DNA from: Streptomyces sp. XM4193
GTDB taxonomy: Bacteria > Actinomycetota > Actinomycetes > Streptomycetales > Streptomycetaceae
Assembly (NCBI RefSeq): GCF_023072595.1
Contig: NZ_JALLGK010000011.1
Location: 1 to 64,000, forward strand
Direction: 5' to 3'
DNA: 64,000 nucleotides
Shown: piece by piece, positions 33,586 to 42,550 of the stretch
Position numbering within the stretch: the first letter of the stretch is position 1
Layout: each line of letters opens with the position of its first letter
Notes under the pieces: model-generated
Database searches by the model: none
What the model saw: the letters and a program-made list of their open reading frames with translations, nothing else
What the model was told of the DNA's origin: nothing
Position numbers and translations under genes: made by a program

Positions 33586-34227
33586 CTGAACGCCGCCCTC
33601 GACCACCGTGCCCCTCTCGTGTTCGACACACGTGAGCTGGGGCGGAGGCCCGGTGCGCTCAAGCGGCTCTCCCGCACCGTGGAGGCTCCGGGAAACCTCG
33701 GTATCGAGGTCATCGGGGTGCCGCGCGGCGCCGAGGTGGAGATCGACCTCCGGCTGGAGGCGGTCATGGAGGGTGTGCTCGTCACAGGCACCGGCCGTGC
33801 ACCGCTGAAGGGGGAGTGCGTAAGGTGTCTGGAGCCGCTTGAGCAGCAGTGCGAGGCGGAGTTCCAGGAGTTGTTCTCCTACCCCGACGCCGACGACCGG
33901 AGCCGCCCCGCGGATACCGGCGACGACGCCGAGGACGAGGACGCCGAGGAGATGTTCTTCCTCGAGAACGACCTGTTCGATCTCGAGCCTGTGCTGCGCG
34001 ACGCGGTGGTTCTGTCACTGCCGATGCAGCCGGTGTGCCAGGAAGGCTGTCCGGGGCTGTGCGCCGAGTGCGGTGCTCGCCTCGCGGACGACCCGGACCA
34101 CCATCACGAAGACGCCGTCGACATTCGTTGGGCGGCTTTGCAGGGACTCGCCGGCACCATCCGGGACGGCGAGAAGGACGACCATGACGGCGTCGTACGC
34201 GACGTCGACGAGAAGCAGGAGAAGTAG
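33586..34227 (+). CDS. DUF177 (YceD) family protein, likely CTG start
   Basis: A 213-residue DUF177 protein, which in many bacteria sits directly before rpmF and is linked to ribosome or 23S rRNA metabolism. The metal-like Cys pattern is ECVRCLEPL (about residue 82) and CQEGCPGLCAECG near the C-terminus. No ATG/GTG/TTG lies at the expected position: the conserved N-terminus begins at a CTG (33586) preceded by AGAAAGCAGGAAG. GTG 33532 and GTG 33610 are alternatives. Two bases separate its stop from rpmF. Confidence 0.88.
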   Translation: MNAALDHRAPLVFDTRELGRRPGALKRLSRTVEAPGNLGIEVIGVPRGAEVEIDLRLEAVMEGVLVTGTGRAPLKGECVRCLEPLEQQCEAEFQELFSYPDADDRSRPADTGDDAEDEDAEEMFFLENDLFDLEPVLRDAVVLSLPMQPVCQEGCPGLCAECGARLADDPDHHHEDAVDIRWAALQGLAGTIRDGEKDDHDGVVRDVDEKQEK

Positions 34228-34229
34228 CC

Positions 34230-34403
34230 GTGGCTGTTCCGAAGCGGAAGATGTCGCGCAGCAACACGCGCCACCGCCGGTCGCAGTGGAAGGCTGCGGC
34301 CCCCACCCTGGTGAAGTGCGAGCGTTGCCAGGAGCCGAGGCTTCAGCACATCGCGTGCCCCAGCTGCGGCACGTACAACAAGCGTCAGGTCCTCGAGGTC
34401 TGA
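34230..34403 (+). CDS. rpmF: 50S ribosomal protein L32
   Basis: A 57-residue L32 that starts with GTG two bases after the DUF177 gene (AVPKRKMSRSNTRHRRSQWK at the N-terminus). The zinc ribbon is CERC and CPSC (C+ form). Together with DUF177 and rnc it forms an operon conserved across bacteria. The gene is short and easily missed by length filters. Confidence 0.98.
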   Translation: MAVPKRKMSRSNTRHRRSQWKAAAPTLVKCERCQEPRLQHIACPSCGTYNKRQVLEV

Positions 34404-34422
34404 TCGGCGGGTGACAGACTCC

Positions 34423-35247
34423 ATGTCAGACGCCGGTACGCCGGACACCGCATCCCGGGCATCCGGGGGTGGCAGGGCAGCGGCGGACCTGGGGTCCGCG
34501 GGGACGGACGCTTCCTCCCCCTCGGTTCTGGAAGGGCGGCTCGGGTACCACCTTGAGTCCGCCCTTCTGGTGCGTGCGCTCACCCACCGCAGCTACGCGT
34601 ACGAGAACGGCGGCCTGCCGACCAACGAGCGGCTGGAGTTCCTCGGGGACTCCGTGCTCGGCCTGGTGGTGACCGACACCCTCTACCGCAACCATCCGGA
34701 CCTGCCGGAGGGGCAGCTCGCCAAGTTGCGGGCGGCTGTGGTGAATTCCAGGGCGCTCGCCGAGGTGGCACGCGGGCTCGATCTGGGTGCGTTCATCCGC
34801 CTCGGGCGCGGCGAGGAGGGGACCGGCGGGCGGAACAAGGCGTCCATCCTGGCCGACACCCTCGAAGCCGTCATCGGCGCGGTCTACCTGGACCAGGGCC
34901 TTGAGGCGGCGGACGCGCTCATCCACCGGCTCTTCGATCCGCTGATCGAGAAGTCGTCGAGTCTCGGTGCCGGCCTCGACTGGAAGACCAGTCTCCAGGA
35001 GCTGACCGCCGCCGAGGGGCTGGGCGTTCCCGAGTACGTGGTGACCGAGAGCGGACCCGACCACGAGAAGACCTTCACGGCTGCTGCCCGCGTCGGTGGT
35101 GTCGCGTACGGCACCGGCACCGGCCGCAGCAAGAAGGAAGCCGAACAGCAGGCGGCGGAGGCGGCGTGGCGCGGTATCCGCGCCGCGGCCGACGAGGCGG
35201 CGCGCAAGCAGCCGCCGTCGGACAGCGCCGTCGACGCCTCCGGCTGA
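34423..35247 (+). CDS. rnc: Ribonuclease III
   Basis: A 274-residue RNase III that cleaves double-stranded RNA in rRNA and mRNA processing; in S. coelicolor it is AbsB, a global regulator of antibiotic synthesis. The catalytic signature is NERLEFLGDSVLGL (about 68-81) and the second active site region is DTLEAVIGAVYLDQG. The dsRNA-binding domain with TGTGRSKKEAEQQAAEAAW follows. ATG 34423 aligns with the family start MSDA; a GTG at 34411 adds four residues. It ends at a strong terminator (35260..35296). Confidence 0.95.
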   Translation: MSDAGTPDTASRASGGGRAAADLGSAGTDASSPSVLEGRLGYHLESALLVRALTHRSYAYENGGLPTNERLEFLGDSVLGLVVTDTLYRNHPDLPEGQLAKLRAAVVNSRALAEVARGLDLGAFIRLGRGEEGTGGRNKASILADTLEAVIGAVYLDQGLEAADALIHRLFDPLIEKSSSLGAGLDWKTSLQELTAAEGLGVPEYVVTESGPDHEKTFTAAARVGGVAYGTGTGRSKKEAEQQAAEAAWRGIRAAADEAARKQPPSDSAVDASG

Positions 35248-35259
35248 GCAGTACCACCG

Positions 35260-35296
35260 CGCGCCCCACCGCATGTGCACCGTGCGGTGGGGCGCG
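35260..35296 (+). terminator. Terminator after rnc
   Basis: A 14-bp perfect stem (35260-35273 with 35283-35296) with a 9-base loop, followed by TTCT. It separates rnc from mutM. Confidence 0.85.
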
Positions 35297-35431
35297 TTCT
35301 GCGTCCCCACGCCCCGCGTTGAGCGTCCCCGCGTTCAGCGGTGCCCGCCCACCGCGTCTGCCCTGCCCGTACCAGCCCGTACCAGCCCGAAGCGCTCAAG
35401 CGCCGGGCCCCGCCGAGGAGTTGAGAGCCCG

Positions 35432-36310
35432 ATGCCCGAGCTGCCCGAGGTGGAGGTGGTCCGGCGCGGACTGGAGCGCTGGGTCGCCGGTCGTACGGTC
35501 CGCGAGGTCGCCGTGCTCCATCCGCGCGCCGTGCGGCGCCACGCAGCCGGCGGGGCCGACTTCGCCGCCAGGCTGAGCGGCAGCCGCGTCGCCGACGTGC
35601 GCCGCCGGGGCAAGTACCTGTGGCTGCCACTGGACGGCGGGACGGACGTGCCGGACTTCGCGGTCCTCGCCCATCTGGGGATGAGCGGGCAGCTGCTGGT
35701 GCAGCCCTCGGCCGCCGACGACGAGCGCCATCTGCGCATCAGGGTCGGGTTCGCCGACGAGCTCGGCAACGAACTGCGGTTCGTGGACCAGCGCACCTTC
35801 GGAGGACTCTCGCTCCACCCGCTCACCGCCGACGGACTGCCCGACGTGATCGCACACATCGCCCGCGATCCGCTCGACCCGCTCTTCGACGAGGCCGCCT
35901 TCGGCGCCGCTCTGCGGGCCAAGCGCACCACGGTCAAACGCGCACTGCTCGACCAGTCGCTGATCAGCGGTGTGGGCAACATCTACGCCGACGAGGCGCT
36001 CTGGCGCAGCCGGCTGCACTACGACCGTCCGACCGCCACGCTCACCCGTCCGAAGACCGCCGAACTCCTGGGCCACGTACGGGAGGTGATGCTCGCCGCA
36101 CTCGCCGAGGGCGGGACGAGCTTCGACAGCCTCTATGTGAACGTCAACGGCGAGAGCGGCTACTTCGACCGCGCACTGGACGCGTACGGCCGCGAGGACG
36201 AGCCGTGCCGACGCTGCGGCACCCCCGTGCGACGACGGGCCTGGATGAATCGGTCCAGCTACTTCTGCCCGCGCTGCCAGCGGCCCCCGCGTCCCGCCGG
36301 AGCCGCGTGA
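35432..36310 (+). CDS. mutM: Formamidopyrimidine-DNA glycosylase
   Basis: A 292-residue bifunctional base-excision glycosylase/AP lyase for 8-oxoguanine. N-terminal PELPEVE provides the catalytic Pro2 and Glu3; the helix-two-turn-helix region SGVGNIYADEALWRSRLHY and the C-terminal zinc finger (CRRCG ... YFCPRCQ) are complete. ATG 35432 follows GAGGAG. Preceded by the rnc terminator, so it has its own promoter. Short repeats CCCGTACCAG (35370-35390) lie upstream. Confidence 0.96.
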   Translation: MPELPEVEVVRRGLERWVAGRTVREVAVLHPRAVRRHAAGGADFAARLSGSRVADVRRRGKYLWLPLDGGTDVPDFAVLAHLGMSGQLLVQPSAADDERHLRIRVGFADELGNELRFVDQRTFGGLSLHPLTADGLPDVIAHIARDPLDPLFDEAAFGAALRAKRTTVKRALLDQSLISGVGNIYADEALWRSRLHYDRPTATLTRPKTAELLGHVREVMLAALAEGGTSFDSLYVNVNGESGYFDRALDAYGREDEPCRRCGTPVRRRAWMNRSSYFCPRCQRPPRPAGAA

Positions 36311-36416
36311 CCCCCGTGTGTGCGTGGTCCGCTCCGTCGGGTCCGTCTGTTGCGCGGCGGAGCCGAGGCTCTGCGCTTCAGCGGCACCGCGCGTTCCGCG
36401 CCGGGTGCGGCGCCGC

Positions 36417-36433
36417 GGCCCCGAGCCGGGGCC
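36417..36433. terminator. Bidirectional hairpin between mutM and the CAP gene
   Basis: A perfect 7-bp stem GGCCCCG/CGGGGCC with a 3-base loop, flanked by further complementary G/C blocks, lies between two convergent genes. Confidence 0.5.
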
Positions 36434-36471
36434 CGCGCCGCGGACACCGGGCGGTGTGTGCCGGGGACGGC

Positions 36472-37386
36472 TCAGAAGCCGAAGGCCTGGGTCCACCAGG
36501 GGCCGCCGGGCGCTTCGTGCGCACCGACGCCCAGGGTCTTGTAGTCGCAGTTCAGGATGTTGGCGCGGTGCCCGGAGCTGTTCATCCAGGAGTCCATGAC
36601 CGCCCTCGCGTCGGCCTGGCCGCGGGCTATGTTCTCGGCACCGAGATTCGTTATACCGCGTGCGGCGGCGCGGTCCCACGGGGTGTTCCCGTCGGGGTCG
36701 GTGTGGGAGAAGTAGTCCCGCTCGTCCATGTCCCTGCTGTGGTCGCGGGCGAGCGAGGCCAGCCGGGTGTCGGCCGTCACGGGCTGGCAGCCCGCCTTGG
36801 CGCGCTCCTGGTTGACCAGGTTGAGCACCTCGGCCTCGACGGGGGAGTGGTTGTTCGGGGCGGACGGCGGACGCGTGGGGGACGGCGGCGTGGTGCGGTC
36901 CGGTGTGCTCGGGGAGGGCGACGGGGTGCTCGAGGGAGTACTCCTGGGCGAGGTGCTCGGCGAGGAGGAGGGCTTGTCCGAAGCCCTGTCGTTCGCCTTC
37001 TTCTCCTTGCCGTCCTTGTTTTCGGAGGCGTCGCCGTCCTCGGACGCCTTCGGGTCGGGGGAGGCGGACCGCTTGTCGTCGCGGCTGGCCGGGCTGTCGT
37101 CGTCCCGTTCCAGGGGCGGGCCCTGGAGCTCGAGATCGGGTGCGGAGTCAGCCTGTACCCGGGTGCTGGCCTCGTCGTCCTTGAACGGGAAATCGCTGCC
37201 GACGCCCGGCACCATGCCGGAGGCGACCGCGACCGCACCGAGGGCCAGCGCTCCGGTCGCGCCCAGCAGCCCGGTGCGCACCGGGCTGCCTTTGCGCCTG
37301 CGGTGGCTTGTCTGCGACCCCTCGCTCGATGTGGTCGATGTGCTCGATGTGCTCGCGGCGAGTCCTGCCCGTCGGTGGCGTCCCAT
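36472..37386 (-). CDS. Secreted CAP-domain (SCP/PR1-like) protein
   Basis: A 304-residue exported protein. A basic N-terminus of about 35 residues leads into a hydrophobic signal or anchor segment (TGLLGATGALALGAVAVASG), then a long acidic Ser/Pro/Thr-rich linker (about 75-175), then a CAP domain with HSRDMDERDYFSHTDPDG, GENIARG and SSGHRANILN, the classical CAP1/CAP2 signatures with the His/Glu site. CAP proteins of actinomycetes are extracellular; their activity is unclear. It is divergent from the acylphosphatase gene. Confidence 0.92.
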   Translation of the reverse strand: MGRHRRAGLAASTSSTSTTSSEGSQTSHRRRKGSPVRTGLLGATGALALGAVAVASGMVPGVGSDFPFKDDEASTRVQADSAPDLELQGPPLERDDDSPASRDDKRSASPDPKASEDGDASENKDGKEKKANDRASDKPSSSPSTSPRSTPSSTPSPSPSTPDRTTPPSPTRPPSAPNNHSPVEAEVLNLVNQERAKAGCQPVTADTRLASLARDHSRDMDERDYFSHTDPDGNTPWDRAAARGITNLGAENIARGQADARAVMDSWMNSSGHRANILNCDYKTLGVGAHEAPGGPWWTQAFGF

Positions 37387-37618
37387 CGGCTGCTGTCCTC
37401 ACATCTAGGCGAAGGGGTCCGCGGGGTGTCACCCGAATGGGTGAGTCCGCTGTTGTCGGGTGACTGTAGAGCATGTCCGGGCGGCTTGAAGATCGTTTAT
37501 GGGAATTGTCCGAATGGCGCCGAAAACGCGGCACCTGCACAAGGTGCACGACGCACATAACCGGCAGAGGGGGCTGAAGCGGCAGCGCGATCGGCTCCGG
37601 GAGGAGGGCGTGAGAAGA

Positions 37619-37984
37619 ATGAGTGAAGACGACGAGAGGCGCGCGCCGCGGGAGGGCGCGACGCCGAGGGGTGTCGTCGGCGGAGCCGGGACGCCCGGGA
37701 GCGCCGAGGGTGCGGTGCGGATGACCGCATGGGTGCGCGGCCGGGTCCAGGGAGTCGGCTTCCGCTGGTTCACCCGGGCCAGGGCGCTGGGCGTCGGCGG
37801 CCTGAACGGCTTCGTCTCCAATCTGGAGGACGGCCGGGTCCAGGTGGTGGCCGAGGGGGAGCGGCGCGACTGTGACGCACTCCTCGATTGGCTGCGCACG
37901 GGAGACACGCCGGGGCGGGTGGACGGCGTCACGGAGATCTGGTCGGCACCGCGCGGCGGCTATCCGCCCTTCGAGATTCGGTGA
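37619..37984 (+). CDS. Acylphosphatase
   Basis: A 121-residue acylphosphatase. The core has TAWVRGRVQGVGFRWFTRA (the anion-binding loop with its Arg) and LNGFVSNLEDGRV with the catalytic Asn. It hydrolyses acyl phosphates such as carbamoyl or acetyl phosphate. ATG 37619 follows GGAGGAGGG; the frame continues upstream to 37499 in a basic region without homology. The N-terminal 30 residues before the domain are polar. It precedes the small coiled-coil gene and smc. Confidence 0.9.
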   Translation: MSEDDERRAPREGATPRGVVGGAGTPGSAEGAVRMTAWVRGRVQGVGFRWFTRARALGVGGLNGFVSNLEDGRVQVVAEGERRDCDALLDWLRTGDTPGRVDGVTEIWSAPRGGYPPFEIR

Positions 37985-38349
37985 GGCGCAGACCCGACCC
38001 AGCCCCGGAGTGTGGTCGGTGACCTGGAAGTCTTCCCCGATACCGGTTGCCAAACGTGGCAGTAACATGCAAGGCTGCGGCGGAAGTGATCTACCCCGCC
38101 CTGCGGGCCGCAGCTCCGGGACGTGCATGGTCTGGTGCCATGGGACGACCGTTCAGAGCCGAGCCGCCCGTGCTCACGGCGTGTGATCGTGTTGACCGTC
38201 AAAACTTTTGGTGAGACGCTGGTTTCTCGGCGCACCTTGGTTGTTTGACCCTGAAAACCCAGAAATCTGGACACAGGCATTTTGGTGTGCTCATCGCTAG
38301 CGACCATCACCGACACGGTCGGTCACGTCACTGTGGAGGACCATCCATC
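37985..38349 (+). other. 365-bp region between acylphosphatase and the small coiled-coil gene
   Basis: No gene supported. From about 38180 the sequence is less G/C-rich. TTGACC (38192-38197) with a poor GACGCT 17 bases later is the best promoter-like pair. Confidence 0.45.
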
Positions 38350-38556
38350 ATGGCAAAGGCGCTTCTCGGATACGTCGGCGGCTCAGACCCCCGAGTCCTC
38401 GCCGAGATGCGACGGCTGCAGCAGCGTGTTCAGGACCTGGAATCCGAGCTCGTACGGATGCAGGCCGAGAACGACGCACTGTCTGTTGCCGCGCGTCATG
38501 GCGACTCGCTGCTTGACAGCATCGACGTAACCAAGGGCGAGCCTGCTCTCACCTGA
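38350..38556 (+). CDS. Small coiled-coil protein upstream of smc
   Basis: A 68-residue protein starting MAKALLGYVGGSDPRVLAEM. Residues 17-45 form a clear coiled coil (RRLQQRVQDLESELVRMQAE), then a short acidic tail (DSIDVTKGEPALT). ATG 38350 has GGAGG 12 bases upstream and good coding bias. I know it as a conserved actinomycete hypothetical at this place. The N-terminal GYVGG motif and the coiled coil suggest a small oligomeric adaptor. It is not part of the SMC core complex known to date; a link to smc is only positional. Confidence 0.8.
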   Translation: MAKALLGYVGGSDPRVLAEMRRLQQRVQDLESELVRMQAENDALSVAARHGDSLLDSIDVTKGEPALT

Positions 38557-38744
38557 CCGGTCCGGCCCTGCGGGGCCGTCCAGTCGCCTGAGAGTGGACC
38601 ACAGGCCCATCAAGTGCAGCACCGCGAGGGACGCTTCGGCGTCCCTTCGTCATGTCGTCCCCCGTCCGTCGGTCTCCGGTTACCGTCTGATGTGCCCCAC
38701 GCCCTCAGAGGTGAAACCGCACTACCCCGGTAAAGTCAGTCGCC

Positions 38745-41700
38745 GTGCACCTCAAGAGCCTGACCCTGCGAGGGTTCAAGTCCTTCGCCTCCGCCACGAC
38801 GCTGCGCTTCGAGCCCGGCATCACCTGCGTGGTGGGGCCGAACGGCTCCGGCAAGTCCAACGTCGTCGACGCGCTGTCCTGGGTCATGGGAGAGCAGGGC
38901 GCCAAGTCCCTGCGCGGCGGCAAGATGGAGGACGTCATCTTCGCCGGCACCACCGGGCGTTCGCCGCTCGGTCGTGCCGAGGTCTCGCTGACCATCGACA
39001 ACAGCGACGGCGCTCTGCCGATCGACTACTCCGAGGTGACGCTCACCCGGATCATGTTCCGCAACGGCGGCAGCGAGTACCAACTCAACGGTGACACCTG
39101 CCGTCTGCTCGACCTCCAGGAGCTGCTGTCGGACTCCGGCATCGGGCGCGAGATGCATGTCATCGTGGGCCAGGGCCAGTTGGACTCGGTGCTGCACGCC
39201 GACCCGATGGGCCGCCGCGCCTTCATCGAGGAGGCGGCGGGCGTGCTCAAGCACCGCAAGCGCAAGGAGAAGGCGCTGCGGAAGCTGGACGCGATGCAGG
39301 CCAACTTCGCGCGGGTGCAGGATCTCACGGACGAACTGCGGCGCCAGCTGAAGCCGCTCGGCCGTCAGGCCGCGGTGGCGCGCCGGGCCGCGGTCATTCA
39401 GGCCGACCTCCGCGACGCACGACTGCGGCTGCTCGCGGACGACCTGGTCACTCTGCGCGGTGCGCTGCAGGCCGAACTCGCCGACGAGGCCGCCCTCAAG
39501 GAACGCAGGGAAGCGGCGGAGGACGCGCTGAGGCAGGCCCAACTCCGCGAGAACGAGCTGGAGCAGCGGGTGCGGCTGCTCAGTCCGCGGCTGGAGAGTG
39601 CACAGCAGACCTGGTACGAGCTCTCCCAGCTCGCCGAACGGGTGCGCGGCACCGTCTCGTTGGCCGACGCGAGAGTGAAGAGCTCCGCCGCCGCACCCGC
39701 CGAGGAGCGCCGTGGACGCGATCCGGAGGAGCTGGAGCGGGAGGCGGCCCGGGTCCGCGAGCAGGAGGCCGAGCTGGAGGCGGCGCTGGAGGCCGCCGCT
39801 GTCGCTCTGGACGACACGGTGGAGCACCGCAACCGGCTGGAGAGTTCACTGGCGGAGGAGGAGCGCCGTATCAAGGACGCCGCTCGTGCGGTGGCCGAGC
39901 AGCGCGAGCAGTTGGCCAGGCTGGCCGCGAAGGCCGGCGCCGCCAGGTCGCGGGCCGCGTCCGCGCAGGCCGAGATCGAGCGGCTGGGCCAGGCGCGGGA
40001 GGAGGCCTCGGCACGGGCGAGCGCCGCTCAGGAGGAGTTCGAGGCCCTGCGCGCCGAGGTCGAGGGGCTCGAGGGCGGCAGCGAGGAGTCGGCCGAGCGG
40101 CTCGCCGCGGCCAAGGAGGAGTTGGCCGCCGCCGAGGCGGCGCTCGGCGAGGCACGCGAACAGCTCACCGCGACCGACCGCGAACGGGCCGCGACGGCCG
40201 CCCGTCACGACGCGTTGGCGCTCGGCCTGCGCCGCAAGGACGGCACCGAGACGCTGCTGGACTCCCGCGGCCGGCTGGGAGGTCTGATCGGTCCGGCGAC
40301 CGAACTGCTGACCGTCACCCCCGGATACGAGGTGCCGCTCGCCGCGGCCCTCGGCGCCGCCGCGGACGCGCTGGCGGTCGGTGGCACGGCGACGGCCGCC
40401 GAGGCGCTGCGACTGTTGCGCAAGCACGACGGCGGTCGGGCGGCGCTGCTGCTGGAGGGTGCTCCCGCGCCGCTGCCGCCGACCGAGGAGGACGGGCTGC
40501 TCCGGGCCGCCTCGCTGGTGGAGGCGCCGGCAGGGCTGCTGCCCGCGCTGCGGCGGTTGCTGCGCGATGTCGTGGTCGTGCGCACTCTGGAGGACGCCGA
40601 GGAACTGGTGGCCGAGCACCCGGAGTTGACCGCCGTCACCGCCGAGGGCGATCTGCTGGCCGCGCACTTCGCACACGGTGGTTCGGCCGGGGCGCCGAGC
40701 ATGCTGGAGACCCAGGCCGCGGTGGACGAGGCCGCCGCCGAGCTGGACCGGCTCGCTTCGCGGTGCGAGGAGTTGCGTACGGCCCAGCAGCTCGCCGCCG
40801 ACCGCCGGCAGAGGTGCGCGGCCGAGGTCGAGGAGCTGGCCGCGGCGGGCAGCGCCGCGGACCGGGAGCGTTCCCGGGTGGCCGGGCAACTGGGTCGGCT
40901 CGGCGGGCAGGCGCGAGGGGCGCAGGACGAGGCGGAGCGGTGCGCCGCCGCCGTCGACAAGGCGCAGGAGGCGTTGGAGGCCGCCACCGAGCAGGCCGCG
41001 GAGCTGGCCGAACGCCTCGCGGTGGCCGAGGAGTTGGCGGAGGAGCAGGAGGAGCCGGACACCGCGGTGCGCGACCGGCTCGCGGCCGACGGTGCCAACG
41101 CCCGGCAGACCGAGATGGAGGCGCGGCTGCAACTGCGCACCCACGAGGAGCGCGTACGGGCGCTCGCCGGCCGCGCCGACTCGCTGGACCGCGCGGCCCG
41201 CACCGAGCGGGAGGCCCGGGCCAGGGCGGAACGCCGAAGGGCGCGGATGCGGTACGAGGCGGAGGTGGCCGCCGCGGTCGCCTCCGGGGCCAGACAACTG
41301 CTCGCGCATGTGGAGCTGTCGTTCGGGCGGGCACAGGAGGAACGTGCCGAGGCCGAGGCGGACAAGGCCGAGCGGGAGCGTGAACTCGCCGCCGAGCGGC
41401 ACCGTGGCCGGGAGCTGAAGTCCGAGCTGGACAAGCTGACCGACTCGGTTCACCGCGGGGAGGTGCTCGGCGCGGAGAAGCGGCTGCGGGTCGAGCAGTT
41501 GGAGGGCCGCTCGCTGGAGGAGCTGGGTGTGGAGCCCGCCGTGCTGGTCGCGGAGTACGGCCCCGAGCAGCCGGTCCCGCCCTCGCCGCCGGCCGAGGGC
41601 GAGGAACTGCCCGAGGACCCTGCGCATCCGCGCAATCAGCCGGTGCCGTATCTGCGGGCGGAGCAGGAGAAGCGGCTCCGGGCCGCCGAGCGGGCGTACA

Positions 41701-42299
41701 ACCGGCTGGGCAAGATCAATCCGTTGGCGCTGGAGGAGTTCGCGGCGCTGGAGGAGCGCCATCAGTTCCTCAGTGAGCAGCTGGACGATCTGAAGAAGAC
41801 CAGGACCGACCTGCTGCAGGTGGTCAAGGACGTGGACGAGCGGGTGCGGGAGGTCTTCACCCAGGCGTACGAGGACACGGCCAGGGAGTTCGAGGGTGTC
41901 TTCTCCCGCCTCTTCCCCGGCGGCGAGGGGCGTCTGGTGCTGACACAGCCGGACGACATGCTCACCACCGGGGTGGACGTCGAGGCGCGGCCACCGGGAA
42001 AGAAAGTGAAGCGGCTGTCGCTGCTCTCGGGCGGCGAGCGGTCGCTGACCGCCGTGGCGCTGCTGGTGTCGATCTTCAAGGCGCGACCGAGTCCGTTCTA
42101 TGTGATGGACGAGGTGGAGGCGGCACTGGACGACACCAACCTCCAGCGCCTGATTCGGATTATGAAGGAGCTCAAGGACAGCTCACAGCTGATCGTGATC
42201 ACTCACCAGAAGCGCACCATGGAGGTCGCCGACGCACTGTACGGCGTCTCCATGCAGGGCGACGGCGTCTCGAAGGTCATCAGCCAGCGGCTCTCCTGA
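38745..42299 (+). CDS. smc: Chromosome segregation ATPase SMC
   Basis: A 1184-residue SMC. Walker A GPNGSGKS (31-38) is at the N-terminus, the ABC signature LLSGGERS (about 1093) and Walker B FYVMDEVEAALDD (about 1118) at the C-terminus. Two long coiled coils flank the hinge (about 500-640; LGGLIGPATELLTV ... ALGAAADALAV). GTG start 38745 gives the standard MHLKSLTLRGFKSF. The protein with ScpA and ScpB condenses and aligns sister chromosomes during sporulation. It has the full length of the family. A promoter and glcP follow. Confidence 0.98.
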   Translation: MHLKSLTLRGFKSFASATTLRFEPGITCVVGPNGSGKSNVVDALSWVMGEQGAKSLRGGKMEDVIFAGTTGRSPLGRAEVSLTIDNSDGALPIDYSEVTLTRIMFRNGGSEYQLNGDTCRLLDLQELLSDSGIGREMHVIVGQGQLDSVLHADPMGRRAFIEEAAGVLKHRKRKEKALRKLDAMQANFARVQDLTDELRRQLKPLGRQAAVARRAAVIQADLRDARLRLLADDLVTLRGALQAELADEAALKERREAAEDALRQAQLRENELEQRVRLLSPRLESAQQTWYELSQLAERVRGTVSLADARVKSSAAAPAEERRGRDPEELEREAARVREQEAELEAALEAAAVALDDTVEHRNRLESSLAEEERRIKDAARAVAEQREQLARLAAKAGAARSRAASAQAEIERLGQAREEASARASAAQEEFEALRAEVEGLEGGSEESAERLAAAKEELAAAEAALGEAREQLTATDRERAATAARHDALALGLRRKDGTETLLDSRGRLGGLIGPATELLTVTPGYEVPLAAALGAAADALAVGGTATAAEALRLLRKHDGGRAALLLEGAPAPLPPTEEDGLLRAASLVEAPAGLLPALRRLLRDVVVVRTLEDAEELVAEHPELTAVTAEGDLLAAHFAHGGSAGAPSMLETQAAVDEAAAELDRLASRCEELRTAQQLAADRRQRCAAEVEELAAAGSAADRERSRVAGQLGRLGGQARGAQDEAERCAAAVDKAQEALEAATEQAAELAERLAVAEELAEEQEEPDTAVRDRLAADGANARQTEMEARLQLRTHEERVRALAGRADSLDRAARTEREARARAERRRARMRYEAEVAAAVASGARQLLAHVELSFGRAQEERAEAEADKAERERELAAERHRGRELKSELDKLTDSVHRGEVLGAEKRLRVEQLEGRSLEELGVEPAVLVAEYGPEQPVPPSPPAEGEELPEDPAHPRNQPVPYLRAEQEKRLRAAERAYNRLGKINPLALEEFAALEERHQFLSEQLDDLKKTRTDLLQVVKDVDERVREVFTQAYEDTAREFEGVFSRLFPGGEGRLVLTQPDDMLTTGVDVEARPPGKKVKRLSLLSGGERSLTAVALLVSIFKARPSPFYVMDEVEAALDDTNLQRLIRIMKELKDSSQLIVITHQKRTMEVADALYGVSMQGDGVSKVISQRLS

Positions 42300-42413
42300 G
42301 CCGGTCTGCTTCGTGCGGAGACGTCCGAAATTCTCGCCATGGGTTCAGCTTTTGAATCGTTCCTCTCGGTCGGCCTGTCTGTTCCCTGTGGTTGTTCACT
42401 CCGCGGGGAGCTA

Positions 42414-42441
42414 TTGACTTCGTAACTTGAAGGCATAGTCT
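42414..42441 (+). promoter_or_regulatory. glcP promoter
   Basis: TTGACT (42414-42419) and TAGTCT (42436-42441), spaced by 16 bases, form one of the best HrdB-like promoters in the window. The predicted start near 42448 gives a leader of about 100 bases before the TTG start of glcP. Confidence 0.7.
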
Positions 42442-42550
42442 CTGCAACGTCGCTTTCACCTTCAACTGGTGGTGCACGGTCAGGCGTGTGCCACTGGAGG
42501 AGTGACGTCCCCAAGCTCGGCACTGCCGCCGGGTCTCGCAGGAGAGCACC

